This document shows positions 15,758 through 21,422 of a stretch of DNA of 22,387 bases, piece by piece (position 1 is the stretch's first letter; each line of letters opens with the position of its first letter). The DNA lies in the NCBI GenBank assembly GCA_035504095.1, contig DATJSN010000052.1:1-22387 (forward strand), read 5' to 3'. This DNA is from DATJSN01 sp035504095. Its GTDB lineage: Bacteria; Planctomycetota; Phycisphaerae; WQYP01. The notes under the pieces were generated by a model, which was not told the origin of the DNA, did not search any database, and saw only the letters and a program-made list of their open reading frames with translations. The position numbers and the translations under genes were made by a program.

Positions 15758-15862
15758 ATGTAGCTCAGGCTCTCTGGCCTGAACATGGCAAAGAAAAAGC
15801 AGCCTGGACTTGTCCCGATATCCTGTTAATTTCTATCGAGTTCGGGAGAGGTTGCTCTACAT
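15758..15862. repeat. ATGTAG...CTACAT composite element A
   Basis: The unit begins ATGTAGCTCAGGCTCTCTGG (15758) and ends TGCTCTACAT (15853-15862). It contains a TCAGGC/GCCTGA hairpin (15765-15782) and a TCCCGATA...TCGGGA inverted pair (15813-15847). Element B at 18620-18710 has the same ends, the same AGGCTCT-GCCTGA hairpin and a TCCCGAT...ATCGGGA hairpin, so both are copies of one composite, probably mobile, repeat. This copy lies between the convergent AsmA-like gene and the tail module. Confidence 0.65.
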
Positions 15863-15883
15863 TATAACTATGCCTGTCCTCCT

Positions 15884-16168
15884 CTATTTGTGCCCGAAGG
15901 AAAAACTGCACCGTTGATTAAGCTTTCGTCGCCGCTCTTGGCATCCGCAGTTTTTGCCACCGCTTTTCTTTCGCAGGACAAAATTCATCAATCGCCGCGT
16001 TGGCGCGGCAAATAAATGAACCACGTCGCCGAGTCCGCGTGGTGAACCGGAATATTGCGGGCAAATCCGGCATACGCCCAGGCTCGGCCTGCCGCCGTAG
16101 AGATTTTTTCCGCAGCACCCGCCGCCCTTTACGCCGCAATCAGTCCAAAATGTACATCGGTTTTTCAT
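15884..16168 (-). CDS. Small cysteine-rich protein ending the tail module
   Basis: The 94-residue basic protein has nine cysteines, at residues 5, 11, 18, 19, 33, 36, 74, 76 and 87. They include a C-x2-C pair (VCRICPQY) and a CGCQERRRKLN segment, which resembles the C-G-C-x-x-R-x-x-x-L-N endings I associate with small phage-encoded cysteine-rich proteins. Zinc binding is a likely inference. The frame is open far upstream, but the ATG at 16168 is chosen because it forms an ATGA overlap with the stop of the preceding gene, as at other junctions of this operon. It is the last gene of the leftward cluster. I do not know its function; a virion-tip or host-interaction part is conceivable. Confidence 0.7.
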   Translation of the reverse strand: MKNRCTFWTDCGVKGGGCCGKNLYGGRPSLGVCRICPQYSGSPRGLGDVVHLFAAPTRRLMNFVLRKKSGGKNCGCQERRRKLNQRCSFSFGHK

Positions 16169-16716
16169 GCGATGGTTAATGTTGCCGGTCCCGCGGCACA
16201 TCCTCCGGTTTTGGTATAGACCCCACTGGCGTATCCGCTTGAGTTTTGTCCCTGCCATACTATTGTCCCTGTGGAAGCGCCATTCTGAATAGATATTTGG
16301 AGTTCCCACAATCCCGGACTCACGTAATACACCTGAGAAAGCCCCGGCGGGTCCAGCGGCCACATGCGCTTGCCGCTGATGCTGCAATCCCAGCAGGGAT
16401 CACCGTTAAAACATTGAGCATTAGTCCAAAGGCAGGCACTGGGGTCAAAAGCTTGAAATGTTCCGTCCCACACGCAATCGGATGAAATTTTATCATACAA
16501 GCCTGTACATGAAGACAAATCAATCATTCCATCGTAGTAACCAACAATAGCCACGCTGCTTGGAGGGTTAACGGTGCAATCAAAGTTGCTGCTGCTGCTC
16601 GCGCAACAGCAGCCATCGCTTGTCCCGGCGAGAAGTTGATCCGGGCCGGAACTTCCACCGCTGCTTGCCAGATTGCGTTGACCACTAGAGTTTAGTTGTA
16701 CATTGGGTCCGCTCAC
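16165..16716 (-). CDS. Cysteine-rich tail-module protein, unknown function
   Basis: The 183-residue product starts at GTG 16716, which forms a GTGA overlap with the stop of the upstream gene; a GTG two codons earlier (16722) is an alternative. It has eleven cysteines, including a CCC run at residues 36-38 and the segment CFNGDPCWDC (102-111), and many Ser, Gly, Trp and Tyr residues. The final 50 residues (GLWELQISIQNGASTGTIVW, then GVYTKTGGC) look like a small beta-sandwich. No signal peptide is seen, so disulfides would have to form after release or the cysteines bind metal. Its place late in a tail operon suggests a fibre or tip protein, by position only. Confidence 0.65.
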   Translation of the reverse strand: MSGPNVQLNSSGQRNLASSGGSSGPDQLLAGTSDGCCCASSSSNFDCTVNPPSSVAIVGYYDGMIDLSSCTGLYDKISSDCVWDGTFQAFDPSACLWTNAQCFNGDPCWDCSISGKRMWPLDPPGLSQVYYVSPGLWELQISIQNGASTGTIVWQGQNSSGYASGVYTKTGGCAAGPATLTIA

Positions 16717-17417
16717 GAGCACGCCGTCGTATTGGGAACTTCATCACACCACCAGAGAACCCACGCTGACGATTTAAAAACAACCAAACCTGATACGGCG
16801 GGTTTGGTTGACCCATTTGGGCGCTGGGCATTCAGGCTCATCGCGGTCCCAAACGTTACGCCGCCGGATAAACTCGCAGCTGTATATGTCCACGACGCCG
16901 GCGTCGTTGCGGTCCCATCCGCGCCGCCTGTTTGCGTCAGACTTGCTGCGGCAATTCCGCTTGAACCATTGACCACGACTAAAGCCACGCCAACGTTCGA
17001 CGCATTCAGAGTTTGTCCCAGGGCAATGCCGATGATCCACGCACCCGTAGGAAGTTGTGGGCCGCCGGTTACCTCAGCCAGATTCACCACGATGCAATTG
17101 TCAGCGCCCGGATCGGTCAGATTGCCCGGCACGCTCGCCGATCCCGATGTAAAGGTAAGCACGCCCCAGAATTGACGGCCCGTATAATTGCCATTGCCCA
17201 AACTGCCGGTAATTTTCACCATCACCGGCGGCGGATATTTGTGCAGGTCCAGCGAGAGAGTCGTGCCGCCTTTCGGCGTCTGCTGCACTCTTATGGGCGG
17301 CACGCCGATAATCGGATGAACCGTGTTAATTGCGTCCGACATTTCGGTAAGACGTTTGGCCACGCCCATCAGTGCGGGAATGTCGGTTTGCCAGCCGGGT
17401 AGTTTGCCTGCGAACAT
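16713..17417 (-). CDS. Tail-module structural-type protein, unknown
   Basis: The product is 234 residues from the ATG at 17417, which has GGAG about eight bases upstream; a TTG at 17435 would add six residues. The first 70 residues include an amphipathic helix (ALMGVAKRLTEMSDAINTVH) and a Pro-rich turn. The rest is Gly/Thr/Ser/Val-rich and reads as beta structure, with GVALVVVNGSSGIAAASLTQ typical of virion fibre or tip proteins. I recognise no named family. It follows the 277-residue gene after about 88 bases and overlaps the next start by four bases (GTGA). Confidence 0.65.
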   Translation of the reverse strand: MFAGKLPGWQTDIPALMGVAKRLTEMSDAINTVHPIIGVPPIRVQQTPKGGTTLSLDLHKYPPPVMVKITGSLGNGNYTGRQFWGVLTFTSGSASVPGNLTDPGADNCIVVNLAEVTGGPQLPTGAWIIGIALGQTLNASNVGVALVVVNGSSGIAAASLTQTGGADGTATTPASWTYTAASLSGGVTFGTAMSLNAQRPNGSTKPAVSGLVVFKSSAWVLWWCDEVPNTTACS

Positions 17418-17505
17418 GGGTTGAGCTCCACTCAACAGTTTTCAGTTTTCAGAGCAAAGTTTTTAGAACGTCTGAAAAACTTCAAACAGAACTCTGAACA
17501 CTTAT
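17418..17505. other. 88-bp gap in the tail operon
   Basis: This is the largest space between genes downstream of the gpT-like frame. It contains AACAGTTTTCAGTTTTCAG (17434-17452), a short tandem of a TTTTCAG unit, and AT-rich sequence. I see no clear terminator or promoter, so read-through is likely. Confidence 0.5.
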
Positions 17506-18339
17506 TTAAAACACCGTGCTTCCCTGGCCGCCGACCTGTGTAGTGACATTCGAGAGCGCGCTGTTAAAGTCCACCCACTTGGGCATCTGAAACCACGCCC
17601 AACCTGTTCCCTGGGCGCCGCCGGATGTTGTGCCGCCGGTGGTCGATGGATTCACTCCCGGCGGCGGATAGCCGTCTACTCCCGGAACCACAACCAGTTC
17701 ATTCCAGCCCGCCGGGTCATAACTAAAGCTGTATTTGTTTTTGTAAATGATCAAATTTTCCGTGCTGCCGGTTACGCCGTCGAAACGCACCGTGCCGGCG
17801 GCGGCGCCAAGCCACGCCGCGGAATTAACACTGCCCGCATAGTTGGCATTAAGGTTGGTTGGATTGACGTTCTCTAAAAACGTGATAACCGTCTGGCTAA
17901 TCGGATATGCACTTGGAACGCCGAACAGCCGTGGCGTTGCTACTCCGCTCGCCGGCGTGTTGACCTGCGTGGGATTGCCATTCGCATCAACGTACTTGGT
18001 GATCTGCCGGACGCCGCCATGAAATTCCAGCAAAAAAGTTGAAGGAAGCGATTGCAGGCGATACCGAATGGTGACGTAGAATTGATTCGGACCGCACGGC
18101 TTTGCCGATGCCTGGTCAACCCAGTAGCTCGTCAAAACAGGATGAAACTGTCCCAGCGCCGGTATCGTAAATCCGCTGGTTGAATCCGTCGCGGTTAAAG
18201 CCAGGTATTCCATTTCCGTCGGATTGCTGCCAGTGGTGGGTATGCCGGAAACCAGAAAGGACCGGTGCTTTATTTTGTCGGTCCAGGTCCCAGTCATGCT
18301 GGAATCCTGGATGATGTCTTCTTTGATCGTTATGCCCAT
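17506..18339 (-). CDS. Tail-module protein, unknown (277 residues)
   Basis: The 277-residue protein has no signal peptide or membrane helix. Its N-terminal 100 residues (MGITIKEDIIQDSSMTGTWT onward) look like alternating beta strands. Near the C-terminus a Gly/Pro/Thr linker (GVDGYPPPGVNPSTTGGTTSGGAQG, read in two pieces: residues about 227-236 and 237-251) precedes GWAWFQMPKWVDFNSALSNV. A structural protein of the distal tail is the best positional guess. The start ATG lies one base after the stop of the preceding gene (TGA-G-ATG), indicating coupled translation. I do not recognise a named family. Confidence 0.65.
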   Translation of the reverse strand: MGITIKEDIIQDSSMTGTWTDKIKHRSFLVSGIPTTGSNPTEMEYLALTATDSTSGFTIPALGQFHPVLTSYWVDQASAKPCGPNQFYVTIRYRLQSLPSTFLLEFHGGVRQITKYVDANGNPTQVNTPASGVATPRLFGVPSAYPISQTVITFLENVNPTNLNANYAGSVNSAAWLGAAAGTVRFDGVTGSTENLIIYKNKYSFSYDPAGWNELVVVPGVDGYPPPGVNPSTTGGTTSGGAQGTGWAWFQMPKWVDFNSALSNVTTQVGGQGSTVF

Positions 18340-18340
18340 C

Positions 18341-18907
18341 TCACATTCCCGTAAACAGCGTAATGAGCTTGTTCGGCCCGATCAGCGAAGCGATTCCTTT
18401 AATCGCATCCACAATTTCTTTAGCGCCATTGTTGGAAGCCGGATGTTGTCCCGATCCGTGTATTTCATCCAAAGCCCTGGCGTATGATTCACCCGTCGCC
18501 GCGGACATTTCCGTAAGCGGGATTGAATTGCGAACGTTCCTGCGTTCGGCTTCAAAAGCATTCTCCGCATCCCAAATAAGGCTCGAATGGAGCGCGGGCG
18601 TCTCGCCCGCATTCGTTAAATGTAGAACAGGCTCTTCAGCCTGAGCCTGTCGTATGGCTCCAGCCTGTTCCATCACTGAGCAGTCCCGATTCATCGGGAC
18701 TGCTCTACATAAGTCATCAAAGTCATTTGATATGCCCGATATGTCCCATGTGCCATTTGTCTGAATAGTCAAAGTCAACGACCGCGCAAGCATCTCTTCA
18801 AGCTGCGCGTATTCATCCCTGATCTGCTGGACCTGCTGGATGGACGCAAGCTGGCCCGCAACCTTGAAAGTAAATATGCCTGAATCGTCATTGCCAATTT
18901 CGTTCAT
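18341..18907 (-). CDS. Tail-module protein containing an in-frame repeat insertion
   Basis: The product is 188 residues. Residues 1-65 are a plausible native N-terminus with a coiled-coil-like segment (SIQQVQQIRDEYAQLEEMLA). Residues 67-108 are encoded entirely by a dispersed repeat (18584-18709), giving the tell-tale peptide NAGETPALHSS. Residues 109-188 resume ordinary sequence and end in a hydrophobic stretch (AIKGIASLIGPNKLITLF). It sits directly after the gpT-like frame, the usual place of the tape-measure gene, but is far too short for one. It starts in an ATGA overlap with that frame and ends one base before the next start. The insertion keeps the frame open; whether the protein still works is unknown. 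Confidence 0.6.
   Translation of the reverse strand: MNEIGNDDSGIFTFKVAGQLASIQQVQQIRDEYAQLEEMLARSLTLTIQTNGTWDISGISNDFDDLCRAVPMNRDCSVMEQAGAIRQAQAEEPVLHLTNAGETPALHSSLIWDAENAFEAERRNVRNSIPLTEMSAATGESYARALDEIHGSGQHPASNNGAKEIVDAIKGIASLIGPNKLITLFTGM
18594..18610. repeat. GCGGGCG/CGCCCGC hairpin
   Basis: GCGGGCG (18594-18600) and CGCCCGC (18604-18610) form a perfect 7-bp stem around TCT. A near copy with one mismatch (GCGGGCGTCTCGCCTGC) stands at 1716-1732 after the first secreted-protein gene. Here it is part of a protein-coding frame. Confidence 0.75.
18620..18710. repeat. ATGTAG...CTACAT composite element B, inside a gene
   Basis: The unit begins ATGTAGAACAGGCTCTTCAG (18620) and ends TGCTCTACAT (18701-18710). 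It contains CAGGCT/AGCCTG (18628-18643) and a perfect 13-bp stem GAGCAGTCCCGAT/ATCGGGACTGCTC (18678-18705). It shares ends and internal order with element A at 15758-15862. It lies entirely within the coding frame of the 188-residue tail-module gene. Confidence 0.75.
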
Positions 18908-19071
18908 TGACCGCGACTCCTCTGAATTTCACGGTTTTGTTTCCAAAGCCGTCGGCCAATCAGGTTCTGATCCGCGTGGTCCTCTGGATTTAATAGAGCC
19001 ATGGCCAATGCGTAACTAATCTGCATCGGGTCTATTCCCGGACAAATTCGCCGCAACTGGTGCAGATTCAT
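18904..19071 (-). CDS. gpT-like small tail-assembly frame
   Basis: This 55-residue frame (MNLHQLRRICPGIDPMQISY, then a helical ALAMALLNPEDHADQNLIGR) starts nine bases after the stop of the gpG-like gene and ends in an ATGA overlap with the next gene. Position and size fit the second part of a phage tail-assembly chaperone pair (lambda G and T). The frame is open upstream through the end of the gpG-like gene in the -1 register, as in lambda, so a G-T fusion by frameshifting is possible. I see no canonical slippery heptamer there, and an AGGAAA 13 bases before the ATG could allow separate initiation. The tight overlaps on its downstream side support it being a real gene. Confidence 0.6.
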   Translation of the reverse strand: MNLHQLRRICPGIDPMQISYALAMALLNPEDHADQNLIGRRLWKQNREIQRSRGQ

Positions 19072-19079
19072 CCAGTTGC

Positions 19080-19517
19080 TCAAATTTCCTGGGTAGGGTC
19101 CGCTGCGGCGCTGCTTGTTTTCGCCGGTTTGGGACGTGTCAGTCGGCCAACCAATAGCGCCAGGTCAGTCAATTCCTTTGCATAGAGCCGGCTGATGATC
19201 GCGGTTGCCTCATCCGGTGTTTTCCCCGCTTTCAACAGGCTCTTTGTCAGGCATTCAATGGCTCCGCAATGTGTCTGGAAGTAACGAAAAATATCCACCG
19301 GCGTAGTTGAATGGAATTCCGCGTTTTGCAGGATGGACGCCTGGTCTATGCGATCGACGCCTAACTGCCGGGCCGACTTCTGGGCCAGTTTAATCCGCCT
19401 CTCGTCCAGCCGGCTGCATAACTCGGAAAGATCGCCAATCGTCCAGACTGGGAAGCTGACTTCTGTGCCGTCGATTGTTACGACAACGGGTGCATCAGTT
19501 GCCTGGGAAAAATTCAT
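19080..19517 (-). CDS. Tail-assembly-chaperone-like protein (gpG position)
   Basis: The 145-residue product begins with a small beta domain (PVVVTIDGTEVSFPVWTIGD) and continues as a helical domain, the usual build of siphophage tail-assembly chaperones that coat the tape measure before tube polymerisation. It directly follows the tail-tube-like gene and precedes the gpT-like frame, the standard order. ATG 19517 is chosen over GTG 19523 because GGAG lies five bases before it. The family call rests on gene order and fold pattern; sequence similarity to lambda G is not visible by eye. Confidence 0.6.
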   Translation of the reverse strand: MNFSQATDAPVVVTIDGTEVSFPVWTIGDLSELCSRLDERRIKLAQKSARQLGVDRIDQASILQNAEFHSTTPVDIFRYFQTHCGAIECLTKSLLKAGKTPDEATAIISRLYAKELTDLALLVGRLTRPKPAKTSSAAADPTQEI

Positions 19518-19528
19518 TAGCACTCCAA

Positions 19529-19936
19529 TTAACTACTCGGCGTACCGTTATCCGTTGAAGAATATTGTCCGGTGGAACTAAATTCGGCGGTAAAGCTCGT
19601 TACCTCGCCGACCTTCATGCCGGCGCGAAACCGCGTGAGGTTGCAATTTCCCGTTACAACCTTGCCGCTTCCGGAAAAAGTAAAAGTGAATGCCACATTG
19701 GAAAATTTCGTCAGCGCATCAGTGTCGGCGATGCCGGGATCATCCGTGGTCATAAAACCCGTGACCGTGCCTTTAAGGCCAAGGCCTGTGAGTACGCCTG
19801 TTTGATAACCGTTGTCAGTAAATCCCTCGGCGTCTTTCTGGCGCAAATCCTCTTCGAGCGTGCCGCCGTCAATTTTGAAGGTAATGCCGGTGGGAAGTGT
19901 GATTGAGCCATTCAGGCCGGTTAAAACGTTGCCCAT
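19529..19936 (-). CDS. Major tail (tube) protein-like
   Basis: The 135-residue protein is rich in Gly, Thr and Phe with alternating strands (FSNVAFTFTFSGSGKVVTGN) and one short acidic helix region (TLEEDLRQKDAEGFTDNGYQ). This is the pattern of siphophage tail-tube subunits, which stack as hexamer rings. Its place just before the chaperone genes fits. The AAGGAG ribosome site, eight bases before the ATG, lies in the loop of a perfect 10-bp hairpin (19935-19960). The tail-terminator-like gene that would normally stand just upstream is 1.9 kb away, beyond the cargo islet. Confidence 0.65.
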   Translation of the reverse strand: MGNVLTGLNGSITLPTGITFKIDGGTLEEDLRQKDAEGFTDNGYQTGVLTGLGLKGTVTGFMTTDDPGIADTDALTKFSNVAFTFTFSGSGKVVTGNCNLTRFRAGMKVGEVTSFTAEFSSTGQYSSTDNGTPSS

Positions 19937-19960
19937 TCAGGATACTCCTTTATCCTGAAT
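19934..19960 (-). promoter_or_regulatory. Hairpin presenting the ribosome site of the tail-tube gene
   Basis: In the mRNA sense, ATTCAGGATA and TATCCTGAAT form a perfect 10-bp stem around the 6-nt loop AAGGAG, which is the Shine-Dalgarno sequence. The first two bases of the start codon are the end of the 3' arm. Such a layout could expose or protect the ribosome site and set the level of an abundant structural protein. Function is an inference; the pairing is exact. Confidence 0.7.
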
Positions 19961-20034
19961 AGACTTATTAACAATCTCATTTAAGATATTCAGCCGAAAG
20001 AATTGCTGGCGCTGATTGAGTAAGCTTGTGTTTT

Positions 20035-20460
20035 ATGAATACCAAGATTCGATACTATCTTCTAGTGCCGCAGGTTATAGCATTAATGCAATTCGGATAT
20101 TTGTTACTATTATCGATATGGAGGATGCATTTATTATATGGCGTGGGTTTTAATTCGGCCTCTCTTTTGGTTCTTGTATTTTTCGTCTGGCAGGCCATAC
20201 GGGGACAAAATAAAACATTATTGCTGCTTGCCATCTGGCTTTCTGTTCTGATTTCACTTTTATTTTGCTTAGGTTTTATGACAACCTTGCTGTTTTTGAA
20301 TTCTTCTCGCTCATGGATGATAGTTGTCTTGCGCATCGAATTTATAATTTCTATTGTTGGGTTTATAAGTGCCGCCGTGGGATTAATACTTCATTATCAA
20401 GAAGTGAAACGATTTGGAATGCCGCTTGAATCTGTTCGCGCTAATGAGGTTAAACAATAA
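20035..20460 (+). CDS. Four-helix membrane protein in the cargo islet
   Basis: The 141-residue product has four hydrophobic segments, at about residues 8-28, 37-55, 64-88 and 98-121, and a polar C-terminal tail (HYQEVKRFGMPLESV onward). It is visibly more AT-rich than its neighbours and lies on the strand opposite to the tail genes, both signs of separate origin. ATG 20035 is preferred to TTG 20026; the ribosome site is weak. I do not recognise a family. Small membrane proteins in prophage cargo often act in superinfection exclusion or abortive infection, but that is only a suggestion here. Confidence 0.65.
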   Translation: MNTKIRYYLLVPQVIALMQFGYLLLLSIWRMHLLYGVGFNSASLLVLVFFVWQAIRGQNKTLLLLAIWLSVLISLLFCLGFMTTLLFLNSSRSWMIVVLRIEFIISIVGFISAAVGLILHYQEVKRFGMPLESVRANEVKQ

Positions 20461-20650
20461 TTTTTCAAATTGAACCAGTACCGAAATTCGTACTATCTTG
20501 ACTTAAAATTTTCGTGCGTTTCATCTCTGCGCCCTCTGCAGCCTGTCCCGATATCCTTAAATAAATCATTAGTGATCGGGATTAAAGCGTCGTTGCGTCG
20601 TGTCGTCGTGTCGTTGTGGTGAAATTCATTCTCCCGTCTCGGCGTTTGTT
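20461..20650. other. Repeat-bearing gap in the cargo islet
   Basis: No gene is seen. It contains GCCTGTCCCGATATCC and ATCGGGAT (about 20540-20582), a diverged relative of the TCCCGAT...ATCGGGA pair in elements A and B, and a long copy of the GTCGTTGTGGT phrase (20589-20623). The presence of host-type repeats in the islet shows that it has been resident long enough to acquire them, or arrived from a similar genome. Confidence 0.6.
20589..20623 (+). repeat. GTCGTTGTGGT phrase repeat, copy 6
   Basis: TCGTTGCGTCGTGTCGTCGT and GTCGTTGTGGTGAAA form the longest copy, with GTCGT units repeated in tandem. It is the only phrase copy to the right of 9 kb. Confidence 0.65.
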
Positions 20651-20743
20651 TTATATATTTTCGGACGAGGGTGAATCAAAAATTGTCTGAATGTGGGGTT
20701 TAAGCGCAGGCACGTCCTTGCGGGCCGTTTCATATACACGGCG
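20651..20743 (-). pseudogene. C-terminal remnant of the HEPN gene beyond an amber codon
   Basis: The HEPN frame continues without shift after the TAG at 20744-20746 for 30 more codons (RRVYETARKDVPALKPHIQT, then IFDSPSSENI) to a TAA at 20651-20653. The peptide is the normal last helix of HepT-like HEPN proteins, where a leucine is usual at the TAG position. This makes TAG the likely product of one base change (for example TTG to TAG), or a read-through site. Confidence 0.75.
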
Positions 20744-20998
20744 CTAGTTTATGCCATGGTAAACATGTACAACGATGTTGCGCATATCAATTATCTCGCG
20801 CCACGGTACATCAGGATGTGCGTCGCGCAAAACCCTGGGAAGGCGCGATGCCGCCTCGCCAATAATCGCTATATGACGCACGATATGCGATTGAACGGGC
20901 GCATCCGCGTTGAACTTTTCCAGCGTGTCCGGCGTATAGCGTTCGATTTCGGCTATGGCTTCGAGAATGTCCTGCAGCAGTAGTCGTGAAGTTCTCAT
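20744..20998 (-). CDS. hepT: HepT-like HEPN ribonuclease toxin, truncated by an amber codon
   Basis: The 84-residue product has the DUF86/HepT start (MRTSRLLLQDILEAIAEIER) and ends just after the catalytic region. RNIVVHVY is an intact R-x4-H-x-Y motif: the Arg and His cut RNA (tRNA in studied systems), and the Tyr is the site modified by the MntA partner. Family members are usually about 105-120 residues; reading through the TAG at 20744 would give 115. The loss of the final helix may abolish dimer stability and hence toxicity, or the protein may be made by read-through. Its ATG overlaps the stop of the mntA-like gene by four bases (ATGA), as usual for this module. Symbol by family. Confidence 0.8.
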   Translation of the reverse strand: MRTSRLLLQDILEAIAEIERYTPDTLEKFNADAPVQSHIVRHIAIIGEAASRLPRVLRDAHPDVPWREIIDMRNIVVHVYHGIN

Positions 20999-21285
20999 AA
21001 AAGAAGAGCTTCTTTTTCCACAACCTCCCGGAACCGGGGGCGCATTCCATCTGCGTCAATCACGTCAATCTTAACGCCCAAAAGGTCTTCAAGTTTACCG
21101 ATCAACGCCGCATGATCCATAAGCGTGCGGTCTGGGTCAAAACGCACAAGAATATCCAGATCGGAAGCTTCGGTGTTTTCTCCCCGAACCACTGATCCGA
21201 AGATGCGCACGTCGTGCGCGCCATATTTTCCGGCGATTTCAAGAATCGCTTCGCGTTTCTTATTGAGCATTTGTCGGGTAATCAT
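20995..21285 (-). CDS. mntA: MntA-like minimal nucleotidyltransferase antitoxin
   Basis: The 96-residue product from the ATG at 21285 has the nucleotidyltransferase motif GSVVRGENTEASDLD, an exact GS-x10-D-x-D, and the later acidic residue in KIDVIDADG. In MntA-HepT systems this enzyme adds AMP to the HEPN tyrosine and so silences it. The start at 21285 fits the family start (MITRQMLNKKREAILEIAGK) and leaves room for the TATAAT box at 21313-21318. ATG 21294 and GTG 21321 are alternatives. Antitoxin first, toxin second with an ATGA overlap is one common order. The enzyme looks intact even though the toxin gene is interrupted. Confidence 0.85.
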   Translation of the reverse strand: MITRQMLNKKREAILEIAGKYGAHDVRIFGSVVRGENTEASDLDILVRFDPDRTLMDHAALIGKLEDLLGVKIDVIDADGMRPRFREVVEKEALLL

Positions 21286-21312
21286 GCCGCACATCCAATC
21301 ACCATGACGATT

Positions 21313-21339
21313 ATTATACACTATCCTAAAAGCGGTCTA
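21313..21339 (-). promoter_or_regulatory. Promoter of the mntA-hepT pair
   Basis: On the minus strand a perfect TATAAT lies at 21318-21313 and a poorer TAGACC at 21339-21334, 15 bases apart. An imperfect palindrome, AGCGGTCTACCCGCC (21331-21345), covers the -35 area and could be an operator. Transcription would start near 21306, which favours the gene start at 21285. Confidence 0.4.
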
Positions 21340-21361
21340 CCCGCCTGTCATTCATGATTCC

Positions 21362-21390
21362 TGGACATCATTTGCAGCTTGTGCCAGAAT
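21362..21390 (+). promoter_or_regulatory. Promoter of the 118-residue gene
   Basis: TGGACA (21362-21367) and CAGAAT (21385-21390) are 17 bases apart and would start a transcript near 21397, some 26 bases ahead of the ATG at 21423. It faces away from the mntA-like promoter, so the cargo genes have their own expression signals. Confidence 0.35.
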
Positions 21391-21422
21391 CTGAATCGAC
21401 AATACCGCCCTGAAGGTACACT

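Noticed and set aside
20693..20983. Plus-strand open frame of 96 codons
   Set aside because: It is antisense to the HEPN gene, which has an intact catalytic motif and an overlap with its partner.
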